Assembly: GCF_032854445.1 (NCBI RefSeq)
Contig: NW_027018056.1
Coordinates: 35,421-99,420, forward strand
Direction: 5' to 3'
Source: Liolophura sinensis
Taxonomy: Eukaryota > Mollusca > Polyplacophora > Chitonida > Chitonidae
DNA length: 64,000 nucleotides
Part shown: one piece after another, positions 1-11,817 of the stretch
Layout: every line of letters begins with the position of its first letter
Numbering within the stretch: the stretch's first letter is position 1
Position numbers and translations under genes: made by a program
The notes under the pieces: model-generated
Told to the model about the DNA's origin: nothing
Databases searched by the model: none
The model's input: the letters and a program-made list of their open reading frames with translations, nothing else

Positions 1-3000
1 CGTCTGGGCTACCGAAGGGCACATAACTTAATGAAAAGTTGAATATAGTAATGACCAGTCGCGATTGTACATAGTTAAATGCAGCCGATTTCAATTAGCA
101 AAAAGATCAGGCAAAAATCCAAAAGTGGAAAAACTGTTCCAATGCTGCTGGTAAGAGGCTAATCCGACGTATTTTGTGACGAGAAATCGAATGGTGCAAA
201 CCGCGTTGCTCTCCGACCAATACTTTTGGCTGTAGCCACAAATGAATAATCAATGATGTCAAGATCACGTGCCCAGCAACGGCTCTTACTCCATGGAAAC
301 CAAGGAAATTTGCAATTTTTCAACAGCTGGAGATGCCTGGCCCATTGCGCATCCTTTGGCACCTTATTGATGTGGGTCAGTGTTCATTGTACTTTTTACA
401 GCGGGTTGTATCAAGTACCTTGTGTTTTTTTTACATACAAATGGTGTGGTTTTTCTACATGTAGATAAAGACATTGAGTTTGTCTTCGACTTAGAAGTAA
501 GACATTTGCTGGGTGAGTTAAATGGGCTTGGCCAAAGATTTGACGTCGTCTGGGCTACCGAAGGGCACATAACTTATAATGAAATGTTGAATATAGTAAA
601 TGACCAGTCGCGATTTGTACATAGTTAATGTAGCCGATTTCAATTAGCAAAATGACCAGGCAAAAATCCAAAAGTGGAAAAACTGTTCCAATGCTGCTGG
701 TAAGAGGCTAATCCGACGTATTTTGTGACGAGAAATCGAATGGTGCAAACCGCGTTGCTCTCCGACCAATACTTTTGGCTGTAGCCACAAATGAATAATC
801 AATGATGTCAAGATCACGTGCCCAGCAAACGGCTCTTACTCCATGGAAACCAAGGAAATTTGCAATTTTTCAACAGCTGGAGATGCCTGGCCCAATTGCG
901 CATCCTTTGGCACCTTATTGATGTGGGTCAGTGTTCAATTGTACTTTTTACAGCGGATTGTATCAAGTACCTTGTGTTTTTTTTATATACAAATGGTGTG
1001 GTTTTTTCTACATGTAGATAAAGACATTGAGTTTGTCTTCGACTTAGAAGTAAGACATTTGTTGGGTGAGTTAAATGGGCTTGACCCAAGATTTGACGTC
1101 GTCTGGGCTACCGAAGGGCACATAACTTATAATGAAAAGTTGAATATAGTAATGACCAGTCGCGATTGTACATAGTTAATGTAAGCCGATTTCAATTAGC
1201 AAAACGACCAGGCAAAAATCCAAAAGTGGAAAAACTGTTCCAATGCTGCTGGTAAGAGGCTAATCCGACGTATTTTTGTGACGAGAAATCGAATGGTGCA
1301 AACCGCGTTGTTCTCCGACCAATCCTTTTGGCTGTAGCACAAATGAATAATCAATGATGTCAAGTTCACGTGCCCAGCAACGGCTCTTACTCCATGGAAA
1401 CCAAGGAAATTTGCAATTTTTCAACAGCTGGAGATGCTGGCCCAATTGCGCATCCTTTGGCACCTTATTGATGTGGGTCAGTGTTCAATTGTACTTTTTA
1501 CAGCGGATTGTATCAAGTACCTTTTGTTTTTTTTACATACAAATGGTGTGGATTTTCTACATGTAGATAAAGACATTGAGTTTGTCTTCGACTTAGAAGT
1601 AAGACTTTTGTTGGGTGAGTTAAATGGGCTTGGCCCAAAGATTTGACGTCGTCTGGGCTACCGAAGGGCACAGACTTATAATGAAATGTTGAATATAGTA
1701 ATGACCAGTCGCGATTGTACATAGTTAATGTAGCCGATTTCAATTCGCAAAATGACCAGGCAAAAATCCAAAAGTGGAAAAAACTGTTCCAATGCTGCTG
1801 GTAAGAGGCTAATCCGACGTATTTTGTGACGAGAAATCGAATGGTGCAAACCGCGTTGCTCTCCGACCAATACTTTTGGCTGTAGCCACAAATGAATAAT
1901 CAATGATGTCAAGATCACGTGCCCAGCAACGGCTCTTACTCCATGGAAACCAAGGAAATTTGCAATTTTCAACAGCTGGAGATGCCTGGCCCAATTGCGC
2001 ATCCTTTGGCACCTTATTGATGTGGGTCAGTGTTCAATTGTACTTTTTACAGCGGATTGTATCAAGTACCTTGTGTTTTTTTTATATACAAATGGTGTGG
2101 TTTTTCTACATGTAGATAAAGACATTGAGTTTGTCTTCGACTTAGAAGTAAGACATTTGTTGGGTGAGTTAAATGGGCTTGACCCAAAGATTTGACGTCG
2201 TTCTGGGCTACCGAAGGGCACATAACTTATAATGAAAAGTTGAATATAGTAATGACCAGTCGCGATTGTACATAGTTAATGTAGCCGATTTCAATTAGCA
2301 AAACGACCAGGCCAAAATCCAAAAGTGGAAAAACTGTTCCAATGCTGCTGGTAAGAGGCTAATCCGACGTATTTTGTGACGAGAAATCGAATGGTGCCAA
2401 ACCGTGTTGCTCTCCGACCAATCCTTTTTGGCTGTAGCCACAAATAAATAATCATGATGTCAAGATCACGTGCCCAGCAACGGCTCTTACTCCATGGAAA
2501 CCAAGGAAATTTGCAATTTTTCAACAGCTGGAGATGCCTGGCCCAATTGCGCATCCTTTGGCACCTTATTGATGTGGGTCAGTGTTTAATTGTACTTTTT
2601 ACAGCGGGTTGTATCAAGTACCTTGTGTTTTTTTTATATACAAATGGTGTGGTTTTTTCTACATGTAGATAAAGACATTGAGTTTGTCTTCGACTTAGAA
2701 GTAAGACATTTGCTGGGTGAGTTAAATGGGCTTGGCCCAAAGATTTGGACGTCGTCTGGGCTACCGAAGGGCACATAACTTATAATGAAATGTTGAATAT
2801 AGTAATGACCAGTCGCGATTGTACATAGTTAATGTAGCCGATTTCAATTAGCAAAATGGACCAGGCAAAAATCCAAAAGTGGAAAAACTGTTCCAATGCT
2901 GCTGGTAAGAGGCTAATCCGACGTATTTTGTGACGAGAAATCGAATGGTGCAAACCGCGTTGCTCTCCGACCAATACTTTTGGCTGTAGCCAACAAATGA

Positions 3001-5639
3001 ATAATCAATGATGTCAAGATCACGTGCCCAGCAACGGCTCTTACTCCATGGAACCAAGGAAATTTGCAATTTTTCAACAGCTGGAGATGCCTGGCCCAAT
3101 TGCGCATCCTTTGGCACCTATTGATGTGGGTCCAGTGTTCAATTGTACTTTTTACAGCGGATTGTATCAAGTACCTTTTGTTTTTTTACATACAAATGGT
3201 GTGGTTTTTCTACATGTAGATAAAGACATTGAGTTTGTCTTCGACTTAGAAGTAAGACATTTGCTGGGTGAGTTAAATGGGCTTGGCCCAAGATTTGACG
3301 TCGTCTGGGCTACCGAAGGGCACATAACTTATAATGAAAAGTTGAATATAGTAACGACCAGTCGCGATTGTACATAGTTAATGCAGCCGATTTCAATAGC
3401 AAAAAGGACAGGCAAAAATCCAAAAGTGGAAAAACTGTTCCAATGCTGCTGTAAGAGGCTAATCCGACGTATTTTGTGACGAGAAATCGAATGGTGCAAA
3501 CCGCGTTGCTCTCCGACCAATACTTTTGGCTGTAGCCACAAATGAATAATCAATGATGTCAAGATCACGTGCCCAGCAACGGCTCTTACTCCAGGGAAAC
3601 CAAGGAAATTTGCAATTTTTCAACAGCTGGAGATGCCTGGCCCAATTGCGCATCCTTTGGCACCTTATTGATGTGGGTCAGTGTTCAATTGTACTTTTAC
3701 AGCGGATTGTATCAAGTACCTTTTGTTTTTTTTTACATACAAATGGTGTGGGTTTTTCTACATGTAGATAAAGACATTGAGTTTGTCTTCGACTTAGAAG
3801 TAAGACATTTGCTGGGTGAGTTAAATGGGCTTGGCCCAAAGATTTGACGTCGTCTGGGCTACCGAAGGGCACATAACTTATAATGAAAAGTTGAATATAG
3901 TAACGACCAGTCGCGATTGTACATAGTTAATGCAGACGATTTCAATTAGCAAAAAGACCAGGCAAAAATCCAAAAGTGGAAAAACTGTTCCAATGCTGCT
4001 GGTAAGAGGCTAATCCGACGTATTTGTGACGAGAAATCGAATGGTGCAAACCGCGTTGCTCTCCGACCAATACTTTTGGCTGTAGCCACAAGTGAATAAT
4101 CAATGATGTCAAGATCACGTGCCAGCAACGCTCTACTCCAGGGAAACCAAGGAAATTTGCAATTTTTCAACAGCTGGAGATGCCTGGCCCAATTGCGCAT
4201 CCTTTGGCACCTTATTGATGTGGGTCAGTGTTCAATTGTACTTTTTACAGCGGATTGTATCAAGTACCTTTTGTTTTTTTATATACAAATGGTGTGGTTT
4301 TTCTACATGTAGATAAAGACATTGAGTTTGTCCTTCGACTTAGAAGTAAGACATTTGCTGGGTGAGTTAAATGGGCTTGGCCCAAAGATTTGACGTCGTC
4401 TGGGCTACCGAAGGGCACATAACTTATAATGAAAAGTTGAATATAGTAATGACCAGTCGCGATTGTACATAGTTAATGTAGCCGATTTCAATTCGCAAAA
4501 AGACCAGGCAAAAATCCAAAAGTAGTAAAACTGTTCCAATGCTGCTGGTAAGAGGCTAATCCGACGTATTTTGTGACGAGAAATCGAATGGTGCAAACGC
4601 GTTGCTCTCCGACCAATACTTTTGGCTGTAGCCACAAATGAATAATCAATGATGTCAAGATCACGTGCCCAGCAACGGCTCTTACTCCATGGAAACCAAG
4701 GAAATTTGCAATTTTTCAACAGCTGGAGATGCCTGGCCCAATTGCGCATCCTTTGGCACCTTATTGATGTGGGTCAGTGTTCAATTGTACTTTTTACAGC
4801 GGATTGTATCAAGTACCTTTTGTTTTTTTTATATACAAATGGTGTGGTTTTTCTACATGTAGATAAAGACATTGAGTTTGTCTTCGACTTAGAAGTAAGA
4901 CATTTGCTGGGTGAGTTAAATGGGCTTGGCCCAAAGATTTGACGTCGTCTGGGCTACCGAAGGGCACATAACTTATAATGAAAAGTTGAATATAGTAATG
5001 ACCAGTCGCGATTGTACATAGTTAATGCAGCCGATTTCAATTCGCAAAAAGACAAGGCAAAATACCAAAAGTAGAAAAACTGTTCCAATGCTGCTGGTAA
5101 GAGGCTAATCCGACGTATTTTGTGACGAGAAATCGAATGGTGCAAACCGCGTTGCTCTCCGACCAATACTTTTGGCTGTAGCCACAAATGAATAATCAAT
5201 GATGTCAAGATCACGTGCCCAGCAACGGCTCTTACTCCATGGAAACCAAGGAAATTTGCAATTTTTCAACAGCTGGAGATGCCTGGCCCAATTGCGCATC
5301 CTTTGGCACCTTATTGATGTGGGTCAGTGTTCAATTGTACTTTTTACAGCGGATTGTATCAAGTACCTTTTGTTTTTTTTACATACAAATGGTGTGGTTT
5401 TTCTACATGTAGATAAAGACATTGAGTTTGTCTTCGACTTAGAAGTAAGACATTTGTTGGGTGAGTTAAATGGGCTTGGCCCAAAGATTTGACGTCGTCT
5501 GGGCTACCGAAGGGCACATAACTTATAATGAAAAGTTGAATATAGTAACGACCAGTCGCGATTGTACATAGTTAATGTAGCCGATTTCAATTCGCAAAAA
5601 GACAAGGCAAAAATCCAAAATAAGAAAAACTGTTCCAAT

Positions 5640-8326
5640 GCTGCTGGTAAGAGGCTAATCCGACGTATTTTGTGACGAGAAATCGAATGGTGCAAACCGC
5701 GTTGCTCTCCGACCAATACTTTTGGCTGTAGCCACAAATGAATAATCAATGATGTCAAGATCACGTGCCCAGCAACGGCTCTTACTCCATGGAAACCAAG
5801 GAAATTTGCAATTTTTCAACAGCTGGAGATGCCTGGCCCAATTGCGCATCCTTTGGCACCTTATTGATGTGGGTCAGTGTTCAATTGTACTTTTTACAGC
5901 GGATTGTATCAAGTACCTTTTGTTTTTTTTACATACAAATGGTGTGGATTTTCTACATGTAGATAAAGACATTGAGTTTGTCTTCGACTTAGAAGTAAGA
6001 CATTTGTTGGGTGAGTTAAATGGGCTTGGCCCAAAGATTTGACGTCGTCTGGGCTACCGAAGGGCACATAACTTATAATGAAAAGTTGAATATAGTAATG
6101 ACCAGTCGCGATTGTACATAGTTAATGCAGCCGATTTCAATTAGCAAAATGACCAGGCAAAAATCCAAAAGTGGAAAAACTGTTCCAATGCTGCTGGTAA
6201 GAGGCTAATCCGACGTATTTTGTGACGAGAAATCGAATGGTGCAAACCGCGTTGCTCTCCGACCAATACTTTTGGCTGTAGCCACAAATGAAAAATCAAT
6301 GATGTCAAGATCACGTGCCCAGCAACGGCTCTTACTCCATGGAAACCAAGGAAATTTGCAATTTTTCAACAGCTGGAGATGCCTGGCCCAATTGCGCATC
6401 CTTTGGCACCTTATTGATGTGGGTCAGTGTTCAATTGTACTTTTTACAGCGGGTTGTATCAAGTACCTTGTGTTTTTTTTACATACAAATGGTGTGGTTT
6501 TTCTACATGTAGATAAAGACATTGAGTTTGTCTTCGACTTAGAAGTAAGACATTTGCTGGGTGAGTTAAATGGGCTTAGCCCAAAGATTTGACGTCGTCT
6601 GGGCTACCGAAGGGCACATAACTTATAATGAAATGTTGAATATAGTAATGACCAGTCGCGATTGTACATAGTTAATGTAGCCGATTTCAATTAGCAAAAT
6701 GACCAGGCAAAAATCCAAAAGTGGAAAAACTGTTCCAATGCTGCTGGTAAGAGGCTAATCCGACGTATTTTGTGACGAGAAATCGAATGGTGCAAACCGC
6801 GTTGCTCTCCGACCAATACTTTTGGCTGTAGCCACAAATGAATAATCAATGATGTCAAGATCACGTGCCCAGCAACGGCTCTTACTCCATGGAAACCAAG
6901 GAAATTTGCAATTTTTCAACAGCTGGAGATGCCTGGCCCAATTGCGCATCCTTTGGCACCTTATTGATGTGGGTCAGTGTTCAATTGTACTTTTTACAGC
7001 GGATTGTATCAAGTACCTTGTTTTTTTTTTATATACAAATGGTGTGGTTTTTCTACATGTAGATAAAGACATTGAGTTTGTCTTCGACTTAGAAGTAAGA
7101 CATTTGTTGGGTGAGTTAAATGGGCTTGACCCAAAGATTTGACGTCGTCTGGGCTACCGAAGAGCACATAACTTATAATGAAATGTTGAATATAGTAATG
7201 ACCAGTCGCGATTGTACATAGTTAATGTAGCCGATTTCAATTCGCAAAAAGACCAGGCAAAAATCCAAAAGTGGAAAAACTGTTCCAATGCTGCTGGTAA
7301 GAGGCTAATCCGACGTATTTTGTGACGAGAAATCGAATGGTGCAAACCGCGTTGCTCTCCGACCAATACTTTTGGCTGTAGCCACAAATGAATAATCAAT
7401 GATGTCAAGATCACGTGCCCAGCAACGGCTCCTACTCCATGGAAACCAAGGAAATTTGCAATTTTTCAACAGCTGGAGATGCCTGGCCCAATTGCGCATC
7501 CTTTGGCACCTTATTGATGTGGGTCAGTGTTCAATTGTACTTTTTACAGCGGATTGTATCAAGTACCTTGTGTTTTTTTTATATACAAATGGTGTGGTTT
7601 TTCTACATGTAGATAAAGACATTGAGTTTGTCTTCGACTTAGAAGTAAGACATTTGTTGGGTGAGTTAAATGGGCTTGACCCAAAGATTTGACGTCGTCT
7701 GGGCTACCGAAGGGCACATAACTTATAATGAAATGTTGAATATAGTAATGACCAGTCGCGATTGTACATAGTTAATGTAGCCGATTTCAATTAGCAAAAT
7801 GACCAGGCAAAAATCCAAAAGTGGAAAAACTGTTCCAATGCTGCTGGTAAGAGGCTAATCCGACGTATTTTGTGACGAGAAATCGAATGGTGCAAACCGC
7901 GTTGCTCTCCGACCAATACTTTTGGCTGTAGCCACAAATGAATAATCAATGATGTCAAGATCACGTGCCCAGCAACGGCTCTTACTCCATGGAAACCAAG
8001 GAAATTTGCAATTTTTCAACAGCTGGAGATGCCTGGCCCAATTGCGCATCCTTTGGCACCTTATTGATGTGGGTCAGTGTTCAATTGTACTTTTTACAGC
8101 GGATTGTATCAAGTACCTTTTGTTTTTTTTACATACAAATGGTGTGGTTTTTCTACATGTAGATAAAGACATTGAGTTTGTCTTCGACTTAGAAGTAAGA
8201 CATTTGCTGGGTGAGTTAAATGGGCTTGGCCCAAAGATTTGACGTCGTCTGGGCTACCGAAGGGCACATAACTTATAATGAAAAGTTGAATATAGTAACG
8301 ACCAGTCGCGATTGTACATAGTTAAT
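5640..8326. repeat. Five-monomer higher-order block, copy A
   Basis: Monomers here carry an ordered set of marker variants: a GTGGATTTTC unit, then a GGCTTAGCCC unit, two GGCTTGACCC units and a GGCTTGGCCC unit. The same order recurs 2,631 bp downstream (about 8343-10920). The period is five monomers minus 119 bp. This shows a tandem duplication of a multi-monomer block. Confidence 0.75.
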
Positions 8327-8345
8327 ACTTTTACCAATACATACC
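8322..8345. other. 119-bp monomer deletion joint with templated filler
   Basis: The normal unit continues from CATAGTTAAT through about 120 further bases to CCGACCAATACTTTTGGC. Here CATAGTTAAT is followed by 16 bases (8327-8342) and then directly by ACCAATACTTTTGGC. The 16 bases contain ACTTTT and ACCAATAC, both copied from the right flank. This is the signature expected of microhomology-mediated (theta-type) end joining; the mechanism is inference. Confidence 0.8.
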
Positions 8346-10920
8346 AATACTTTTGGCTGTAGCCACAAGTGAATAATCAATGATGTCAAGATCACGTGCC
8401 CAGCAACGGCTCTTACTCCATGGAAACCAAGGAAATTTGCAATTTTTCAACAGCTGGAGATGCCTGGCCCAATTGCGCATCCTTTGGCACCTTATTGATG
8501 TGGGTCAGTGTTCAATTGTACTTTTTACAGCGGATTGTATCAAGTACCTTTTGTTTTTTTTACATACAAATGGTGTGGATTTTCTACATGTAGATAAAGA
8601 CATTGAGTTTGTCTTCGACTTAGAAGTAAGACATTTGTTGGGTGAGTTAAATGGGCTTGGCCCAAAGATTTGACGTCGTCTGGGCTACCGAAGGGCACAT
8701 AACTTATAATGAAATGTTGAATATAGTAATGACCAGTCGCGATTGTACATAGTTAATGCAGCCGATTTCAATTAGCAAAATGACCAGGCAAAAATCCAAA
8801 AGTGGAAAAACTGTTCCAATGCTGCTGGTAAGAGGCTAATCCGACGTATTTTGTGACGAGAAATCGAATGGTGCAAACCGCGTTGCTCTCCGACCAATAC
8901 TTTTGGCTGTAGCCACAAATGAATAATCAATGATGTCAAGATCACGTGCCCAGCAACGGCTCTTACTCCATGGAAACCAAGGAAATTTGCAATTTTTCAA
9001 CAGCTGGAGATGCCTGGCCCAATTGCGCATCCTTTGGCACCTTATTGATGTGGGTCAGTGTTCAATTGTACTTTTTACAGCGGGTTGTATCAAGTACCTT
9101 GTGTTTTTTTTACATACAAATGGTGTGGTTTTTCTACATGTAGATAAAGACATTGAGTTTGTCTTCGACTTAGAAGTAAGACATTTGCTGGGTGAGTTAA
9201 ATGGGCTTAGCCCAAAGATTTGACGTCGTCTGGGCTACCGAAGGGCACATAACTTATAATGAAATGTTGAATATAGTAATGACCAGTCGCGATTGTACAT
9301 AGTTAATGTAGCCGATTTCAATTAGCAAAATGACCAGGCAAAAATCCAAAAGTGGAAAAACTGTTCCAATGCTGCTGGTAAGAGGCTAATCCGACGTATT
9401 TTGTGACGAGAAATCGAATGGTGCAAACCGCGTTGCTCTCCGACCAATACTTTTGGCTGTAGCCACAAATGAATAATCAATGATGTCAAGATCACGTGCC
9501 CAGCAACGGCTCTTACTCCATGGAAACCAAGGAAATTTGCAATTTTTCAACAGCTGGAGATGCCTGGCCCAATTGCGCATCCTTTGGCACCTTATTGATG
9601 TGGGTCAGTGTTCAATTGTACTTTTTACAGCGGATTGTATCAAGTACCTTGTGTTTTTTTTATATACAAATGGTGTGGTTTTTCTACATGTAGATAAAGA
9701 CATTGAGTTTGTCTTCGACTTAGAAGTAAGACATTTGTTGGGTGAGTTAAATGGGCTTGACCCAAAGATTTGACGTCGTCTGGGCTACCGAAGGGCACAT
9801 AACTTATAATGAAATGTTGAATATAGTAATGACCAGTCGCGATTGTACATAGTTAATGTAGCCGATTTCAATTCGCAAAAAGACCAGGCAAAAATCCAAA
9901 AGTGGAAAAACTGTTCCAATGCTGCTGGTAAGAGGCTAATCCGACGTATTTTGTGACGAGAAATCGAATGGTGCAAACCGCGTTGCTCTCCGACCAATAC
10001 TTTTGGCTGTAGCCACAAATGAATAATCAATGATGTCAAGATCACGTGCCCAGCAACGGCTCTTACTCCATGGAAACCAAGGAAATTTGCAATTTTTCAA
10101 CAGCTGGAGATGCCTGGCCCAATTGCGCATCCTTTGGCACCTTATTGATGTGGGTCAGTGTTCAATTGTCCTTTTTACAGCGGATTGTATCAAGTACCTT
10201 GTGCTTTTTTTATATACAAATGGTGTGGTTTTTCTACATGTAGATAAAGACATTGAGTTTGTCTTCGACTTAGAAGTAAGACATTTGTTGGGTGAGTTAA
10301 ATGGGCTTGACCCAAAGATTTGACGTCGTCTGGGCTACCGAAGGGCACATAACTTATAATGAAATGTTGAATATAGTAATGACCAGTCGCGATTGTACAT
10401 AGTTAATGTAGCCGATTTCAATTAGCAAAATGACCAGGCAAAAATCCAAAAGTGGAAAAACTGTTCCAATGCTGCTGGTAAGAGGCTAATCCGACGTATT
10501 TTGTGACGAGAAATCGAATGGTGCAAACCGCGTTGCTCTCCGACCAATACTTTTGGCTGTAGCCACAAATGAATAATCAATGATGTCAAGATCACGTGCC
10601 CAGCAACGGCTCTTACTCCATGGAAACCAAGGAAATTTGCAATTTTTCAACAGCTGGAGATGCCTGGCCCAATTGCGCATCCTTTGGCACCTTATTGATG
10701 TGGGTCAGTGTTCAATTGTACTTTTTACAGCGGATTGTATCAAGTACCTTTTGTTTTTTTTACATACAAATGGTGTGGTTTTTCTACATGTAGATAAAGA
10801 CATTGAGTTTGTCTTCGACTTAGAAGTAAGACATTTGCTGGGTGAGTTAAATGGGCTTGGCCCAAAGATTTGACGTCGTCTGGGCTACCGAAGGGCACAT
10901 AACTTATAATGAAAAGTTGA
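8343..10920. repeat. Five-monomer higher-order block, copy B
   Basis: Second copy of the five-monomer block that begins near 5640, with the same marker order (GTGGATTTTC, GGCTTAGCCC, two GGCTTGACCC, GGCTTGGCCC). Its left edge coincides with a monomer shortened by 119 bp, so the shortening may mark the duplication joint or a later repair event. Confidence 0.7.
9371..9920. repeat. Reference 550-bp satellite monomer
   Basis: A clean monomer used here as the type unit, running from one GCTGCTGGTAAG to the base before the next. It contains, in order: the donor-like GGTAAGAG, the short inverted repeat TGGCTGTAGCCA, CACGTG, CCATGG, CAGCTG, TTTTTACAG, a T-run, the perfect palindrome CTACATGTAG, the inverted repeat TGGGCTT(G/A)(G/A)CCCA region, and TGACGTCGTC. 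Variant positions used as markers include C/A after GGCTT (GGCCC or GACCC), ATTAGC or ATTCGC or AGTTCGC, AAAAGTTG or AAATGTTG, and the T-run length. No recognisable pol III boxes or known gene fragment were identified by eye. Confidence 0.95.
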
Positions 10921-11574
10921 ATATAGTAACGACCAGTCGCGATTGTACATAGTTAATGCAGCCGATTTCAATTAGCAAAAAGACCAGGCAAAAATCGAAA
11001 AGTGGAAAAACTGTTCCAATGCTGCTGGTAAGAGGCTAATCCGACGTATTTTGTGACGAGAAATCGAATGGTGCAAACCGCGTTGCTCTCCGACCAATAC
11101 TTTTGGCTGTAGCCACAAGTGAATAATCAATGATGTCAAGATCACGTGCCCAGCAACGGCTCTTACTCCATGGAAACCAAGGAAATTTGCAATTTTTCAA
11201 CAGCTGGAGATGCCTGGCCCAATTGCGCATCCTTTGGCACCTTATTGATGTGGGTCAGTGTTCAATTGTACTTTTTACAGCGGATTGTATCAAGTACCTT
11301 TTGTTTTTTTTTACATACAAATGGTGTGGTTTTTCTACATGTAGATAAAGACATTGAGTTTGTCTTCGACTTAGAAGTAAGACATTTGTTGGGTGAGTTA
11401 AATGGGCTTGGCCCAAAGATTTGACGTCGTCTGGGCTGCCGAAGGGCACATAACTTATAATGAAAAGTTGAATATAGTAATGATCAGTCGCGATTGTACA
11501 TAGTTAATGTAGCCGATTTCAATTAGCAAAGAGACCAGGCAAAAATCCAAAAGTGGAAAAACTGTTCCAATGCT

Positions 11575-11817
11575 AACATAATTCACAAGATGGCGTCTAT
11601 CGAATAAGGCGGACCAGTGAGAGGTGGTAATCCTGGCTGACTTGAGAGTTTCCCTAAGTTGATTCACATATGTTTGTGTGGATATGTTCTACATTTGGTA
11701 ATTTGGGCAATCAAGCGTGAAGATAGAGTTTATGAAGCAGAGAATTGCTAAAATCAGTGACTGCAAAAACAGTGCTTGTGACTTACCTGTTGATCCAGCC
11801 TGAACAACAACAACACC
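11575..11817 (+). promoter_or_regulatory. LINE copy 1 5' UTR with YY1-type site at +12
   Basis: The leader runs from the satellite junction to the ORF1 start. CAAGATGGCG lies at 11586-11595, i.e. +12 to +21 of the element. AANATGGCG is the YY1 core, and human L1 carries such a site at nearly the same offset, where it positions transcription initiation. This suggests the 5' end is full-length and holds an internal pol II promoter. No TATA box is evident near the start. The promoter role is inferred from motif and position. Confidence 0.5.

Larger units (their letters stand above)
1..11574. repeat. 550-bp satellite array, segment 1 (about 21 monomers)
   Basis: Head-to-tail copies of one 550-bp unit fill this stretch up to the first LINE. 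From about 4.7 kb to 11.5 kb the period is almost exactly 550 bp and monomers differ by a few substitutions. Before 4.7 kb nearly every monomer carries one-base insertions or deletions. Landmarks in each unit are GCTGGTAAGAGG, a CACGTG hexamer, CCATGG, a run of 7-9 T followed by ATATAC or ACATAC, the palindrome CTACATGTAG, and TGACGTCGTC. Short open frames (97, 86, 65 and 64 codons) recur in every monomer on both strands. They are by-products of repetition and I do not call them genes. No host gene is seen. Confidence 0.97.

Noticed and set aside
4649-4942. Recurring 97-, 86-, 65- and 64-codon open frames in the satellite on both strands
   Set aside because: They recur with the 550-bp period in overlapping frames, depend on T-run length, and have no recognisable domain. 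They are by-products of repetition, so not annotated as genes.
5400-5460. CENP-B box resemblance at CTTCGACTTAGAAGTAAG in each monomer
   Set aside because: The TTCG and the following A fit, but the essential CGGG part is absent.
1-11574. CRISPR-like periodic repeats
   Set aside because: The whole 550-bp unit repeats with no unique spacers and there are no cas genes; this is a eukaryotic satellite.
11783-11800. Resemblance of TACCTGTTGATCCAGCC in the LINE leader to the start of 18S rRNA
   Set aside because: The match is short and imperfect and no rRNA sequence follows.
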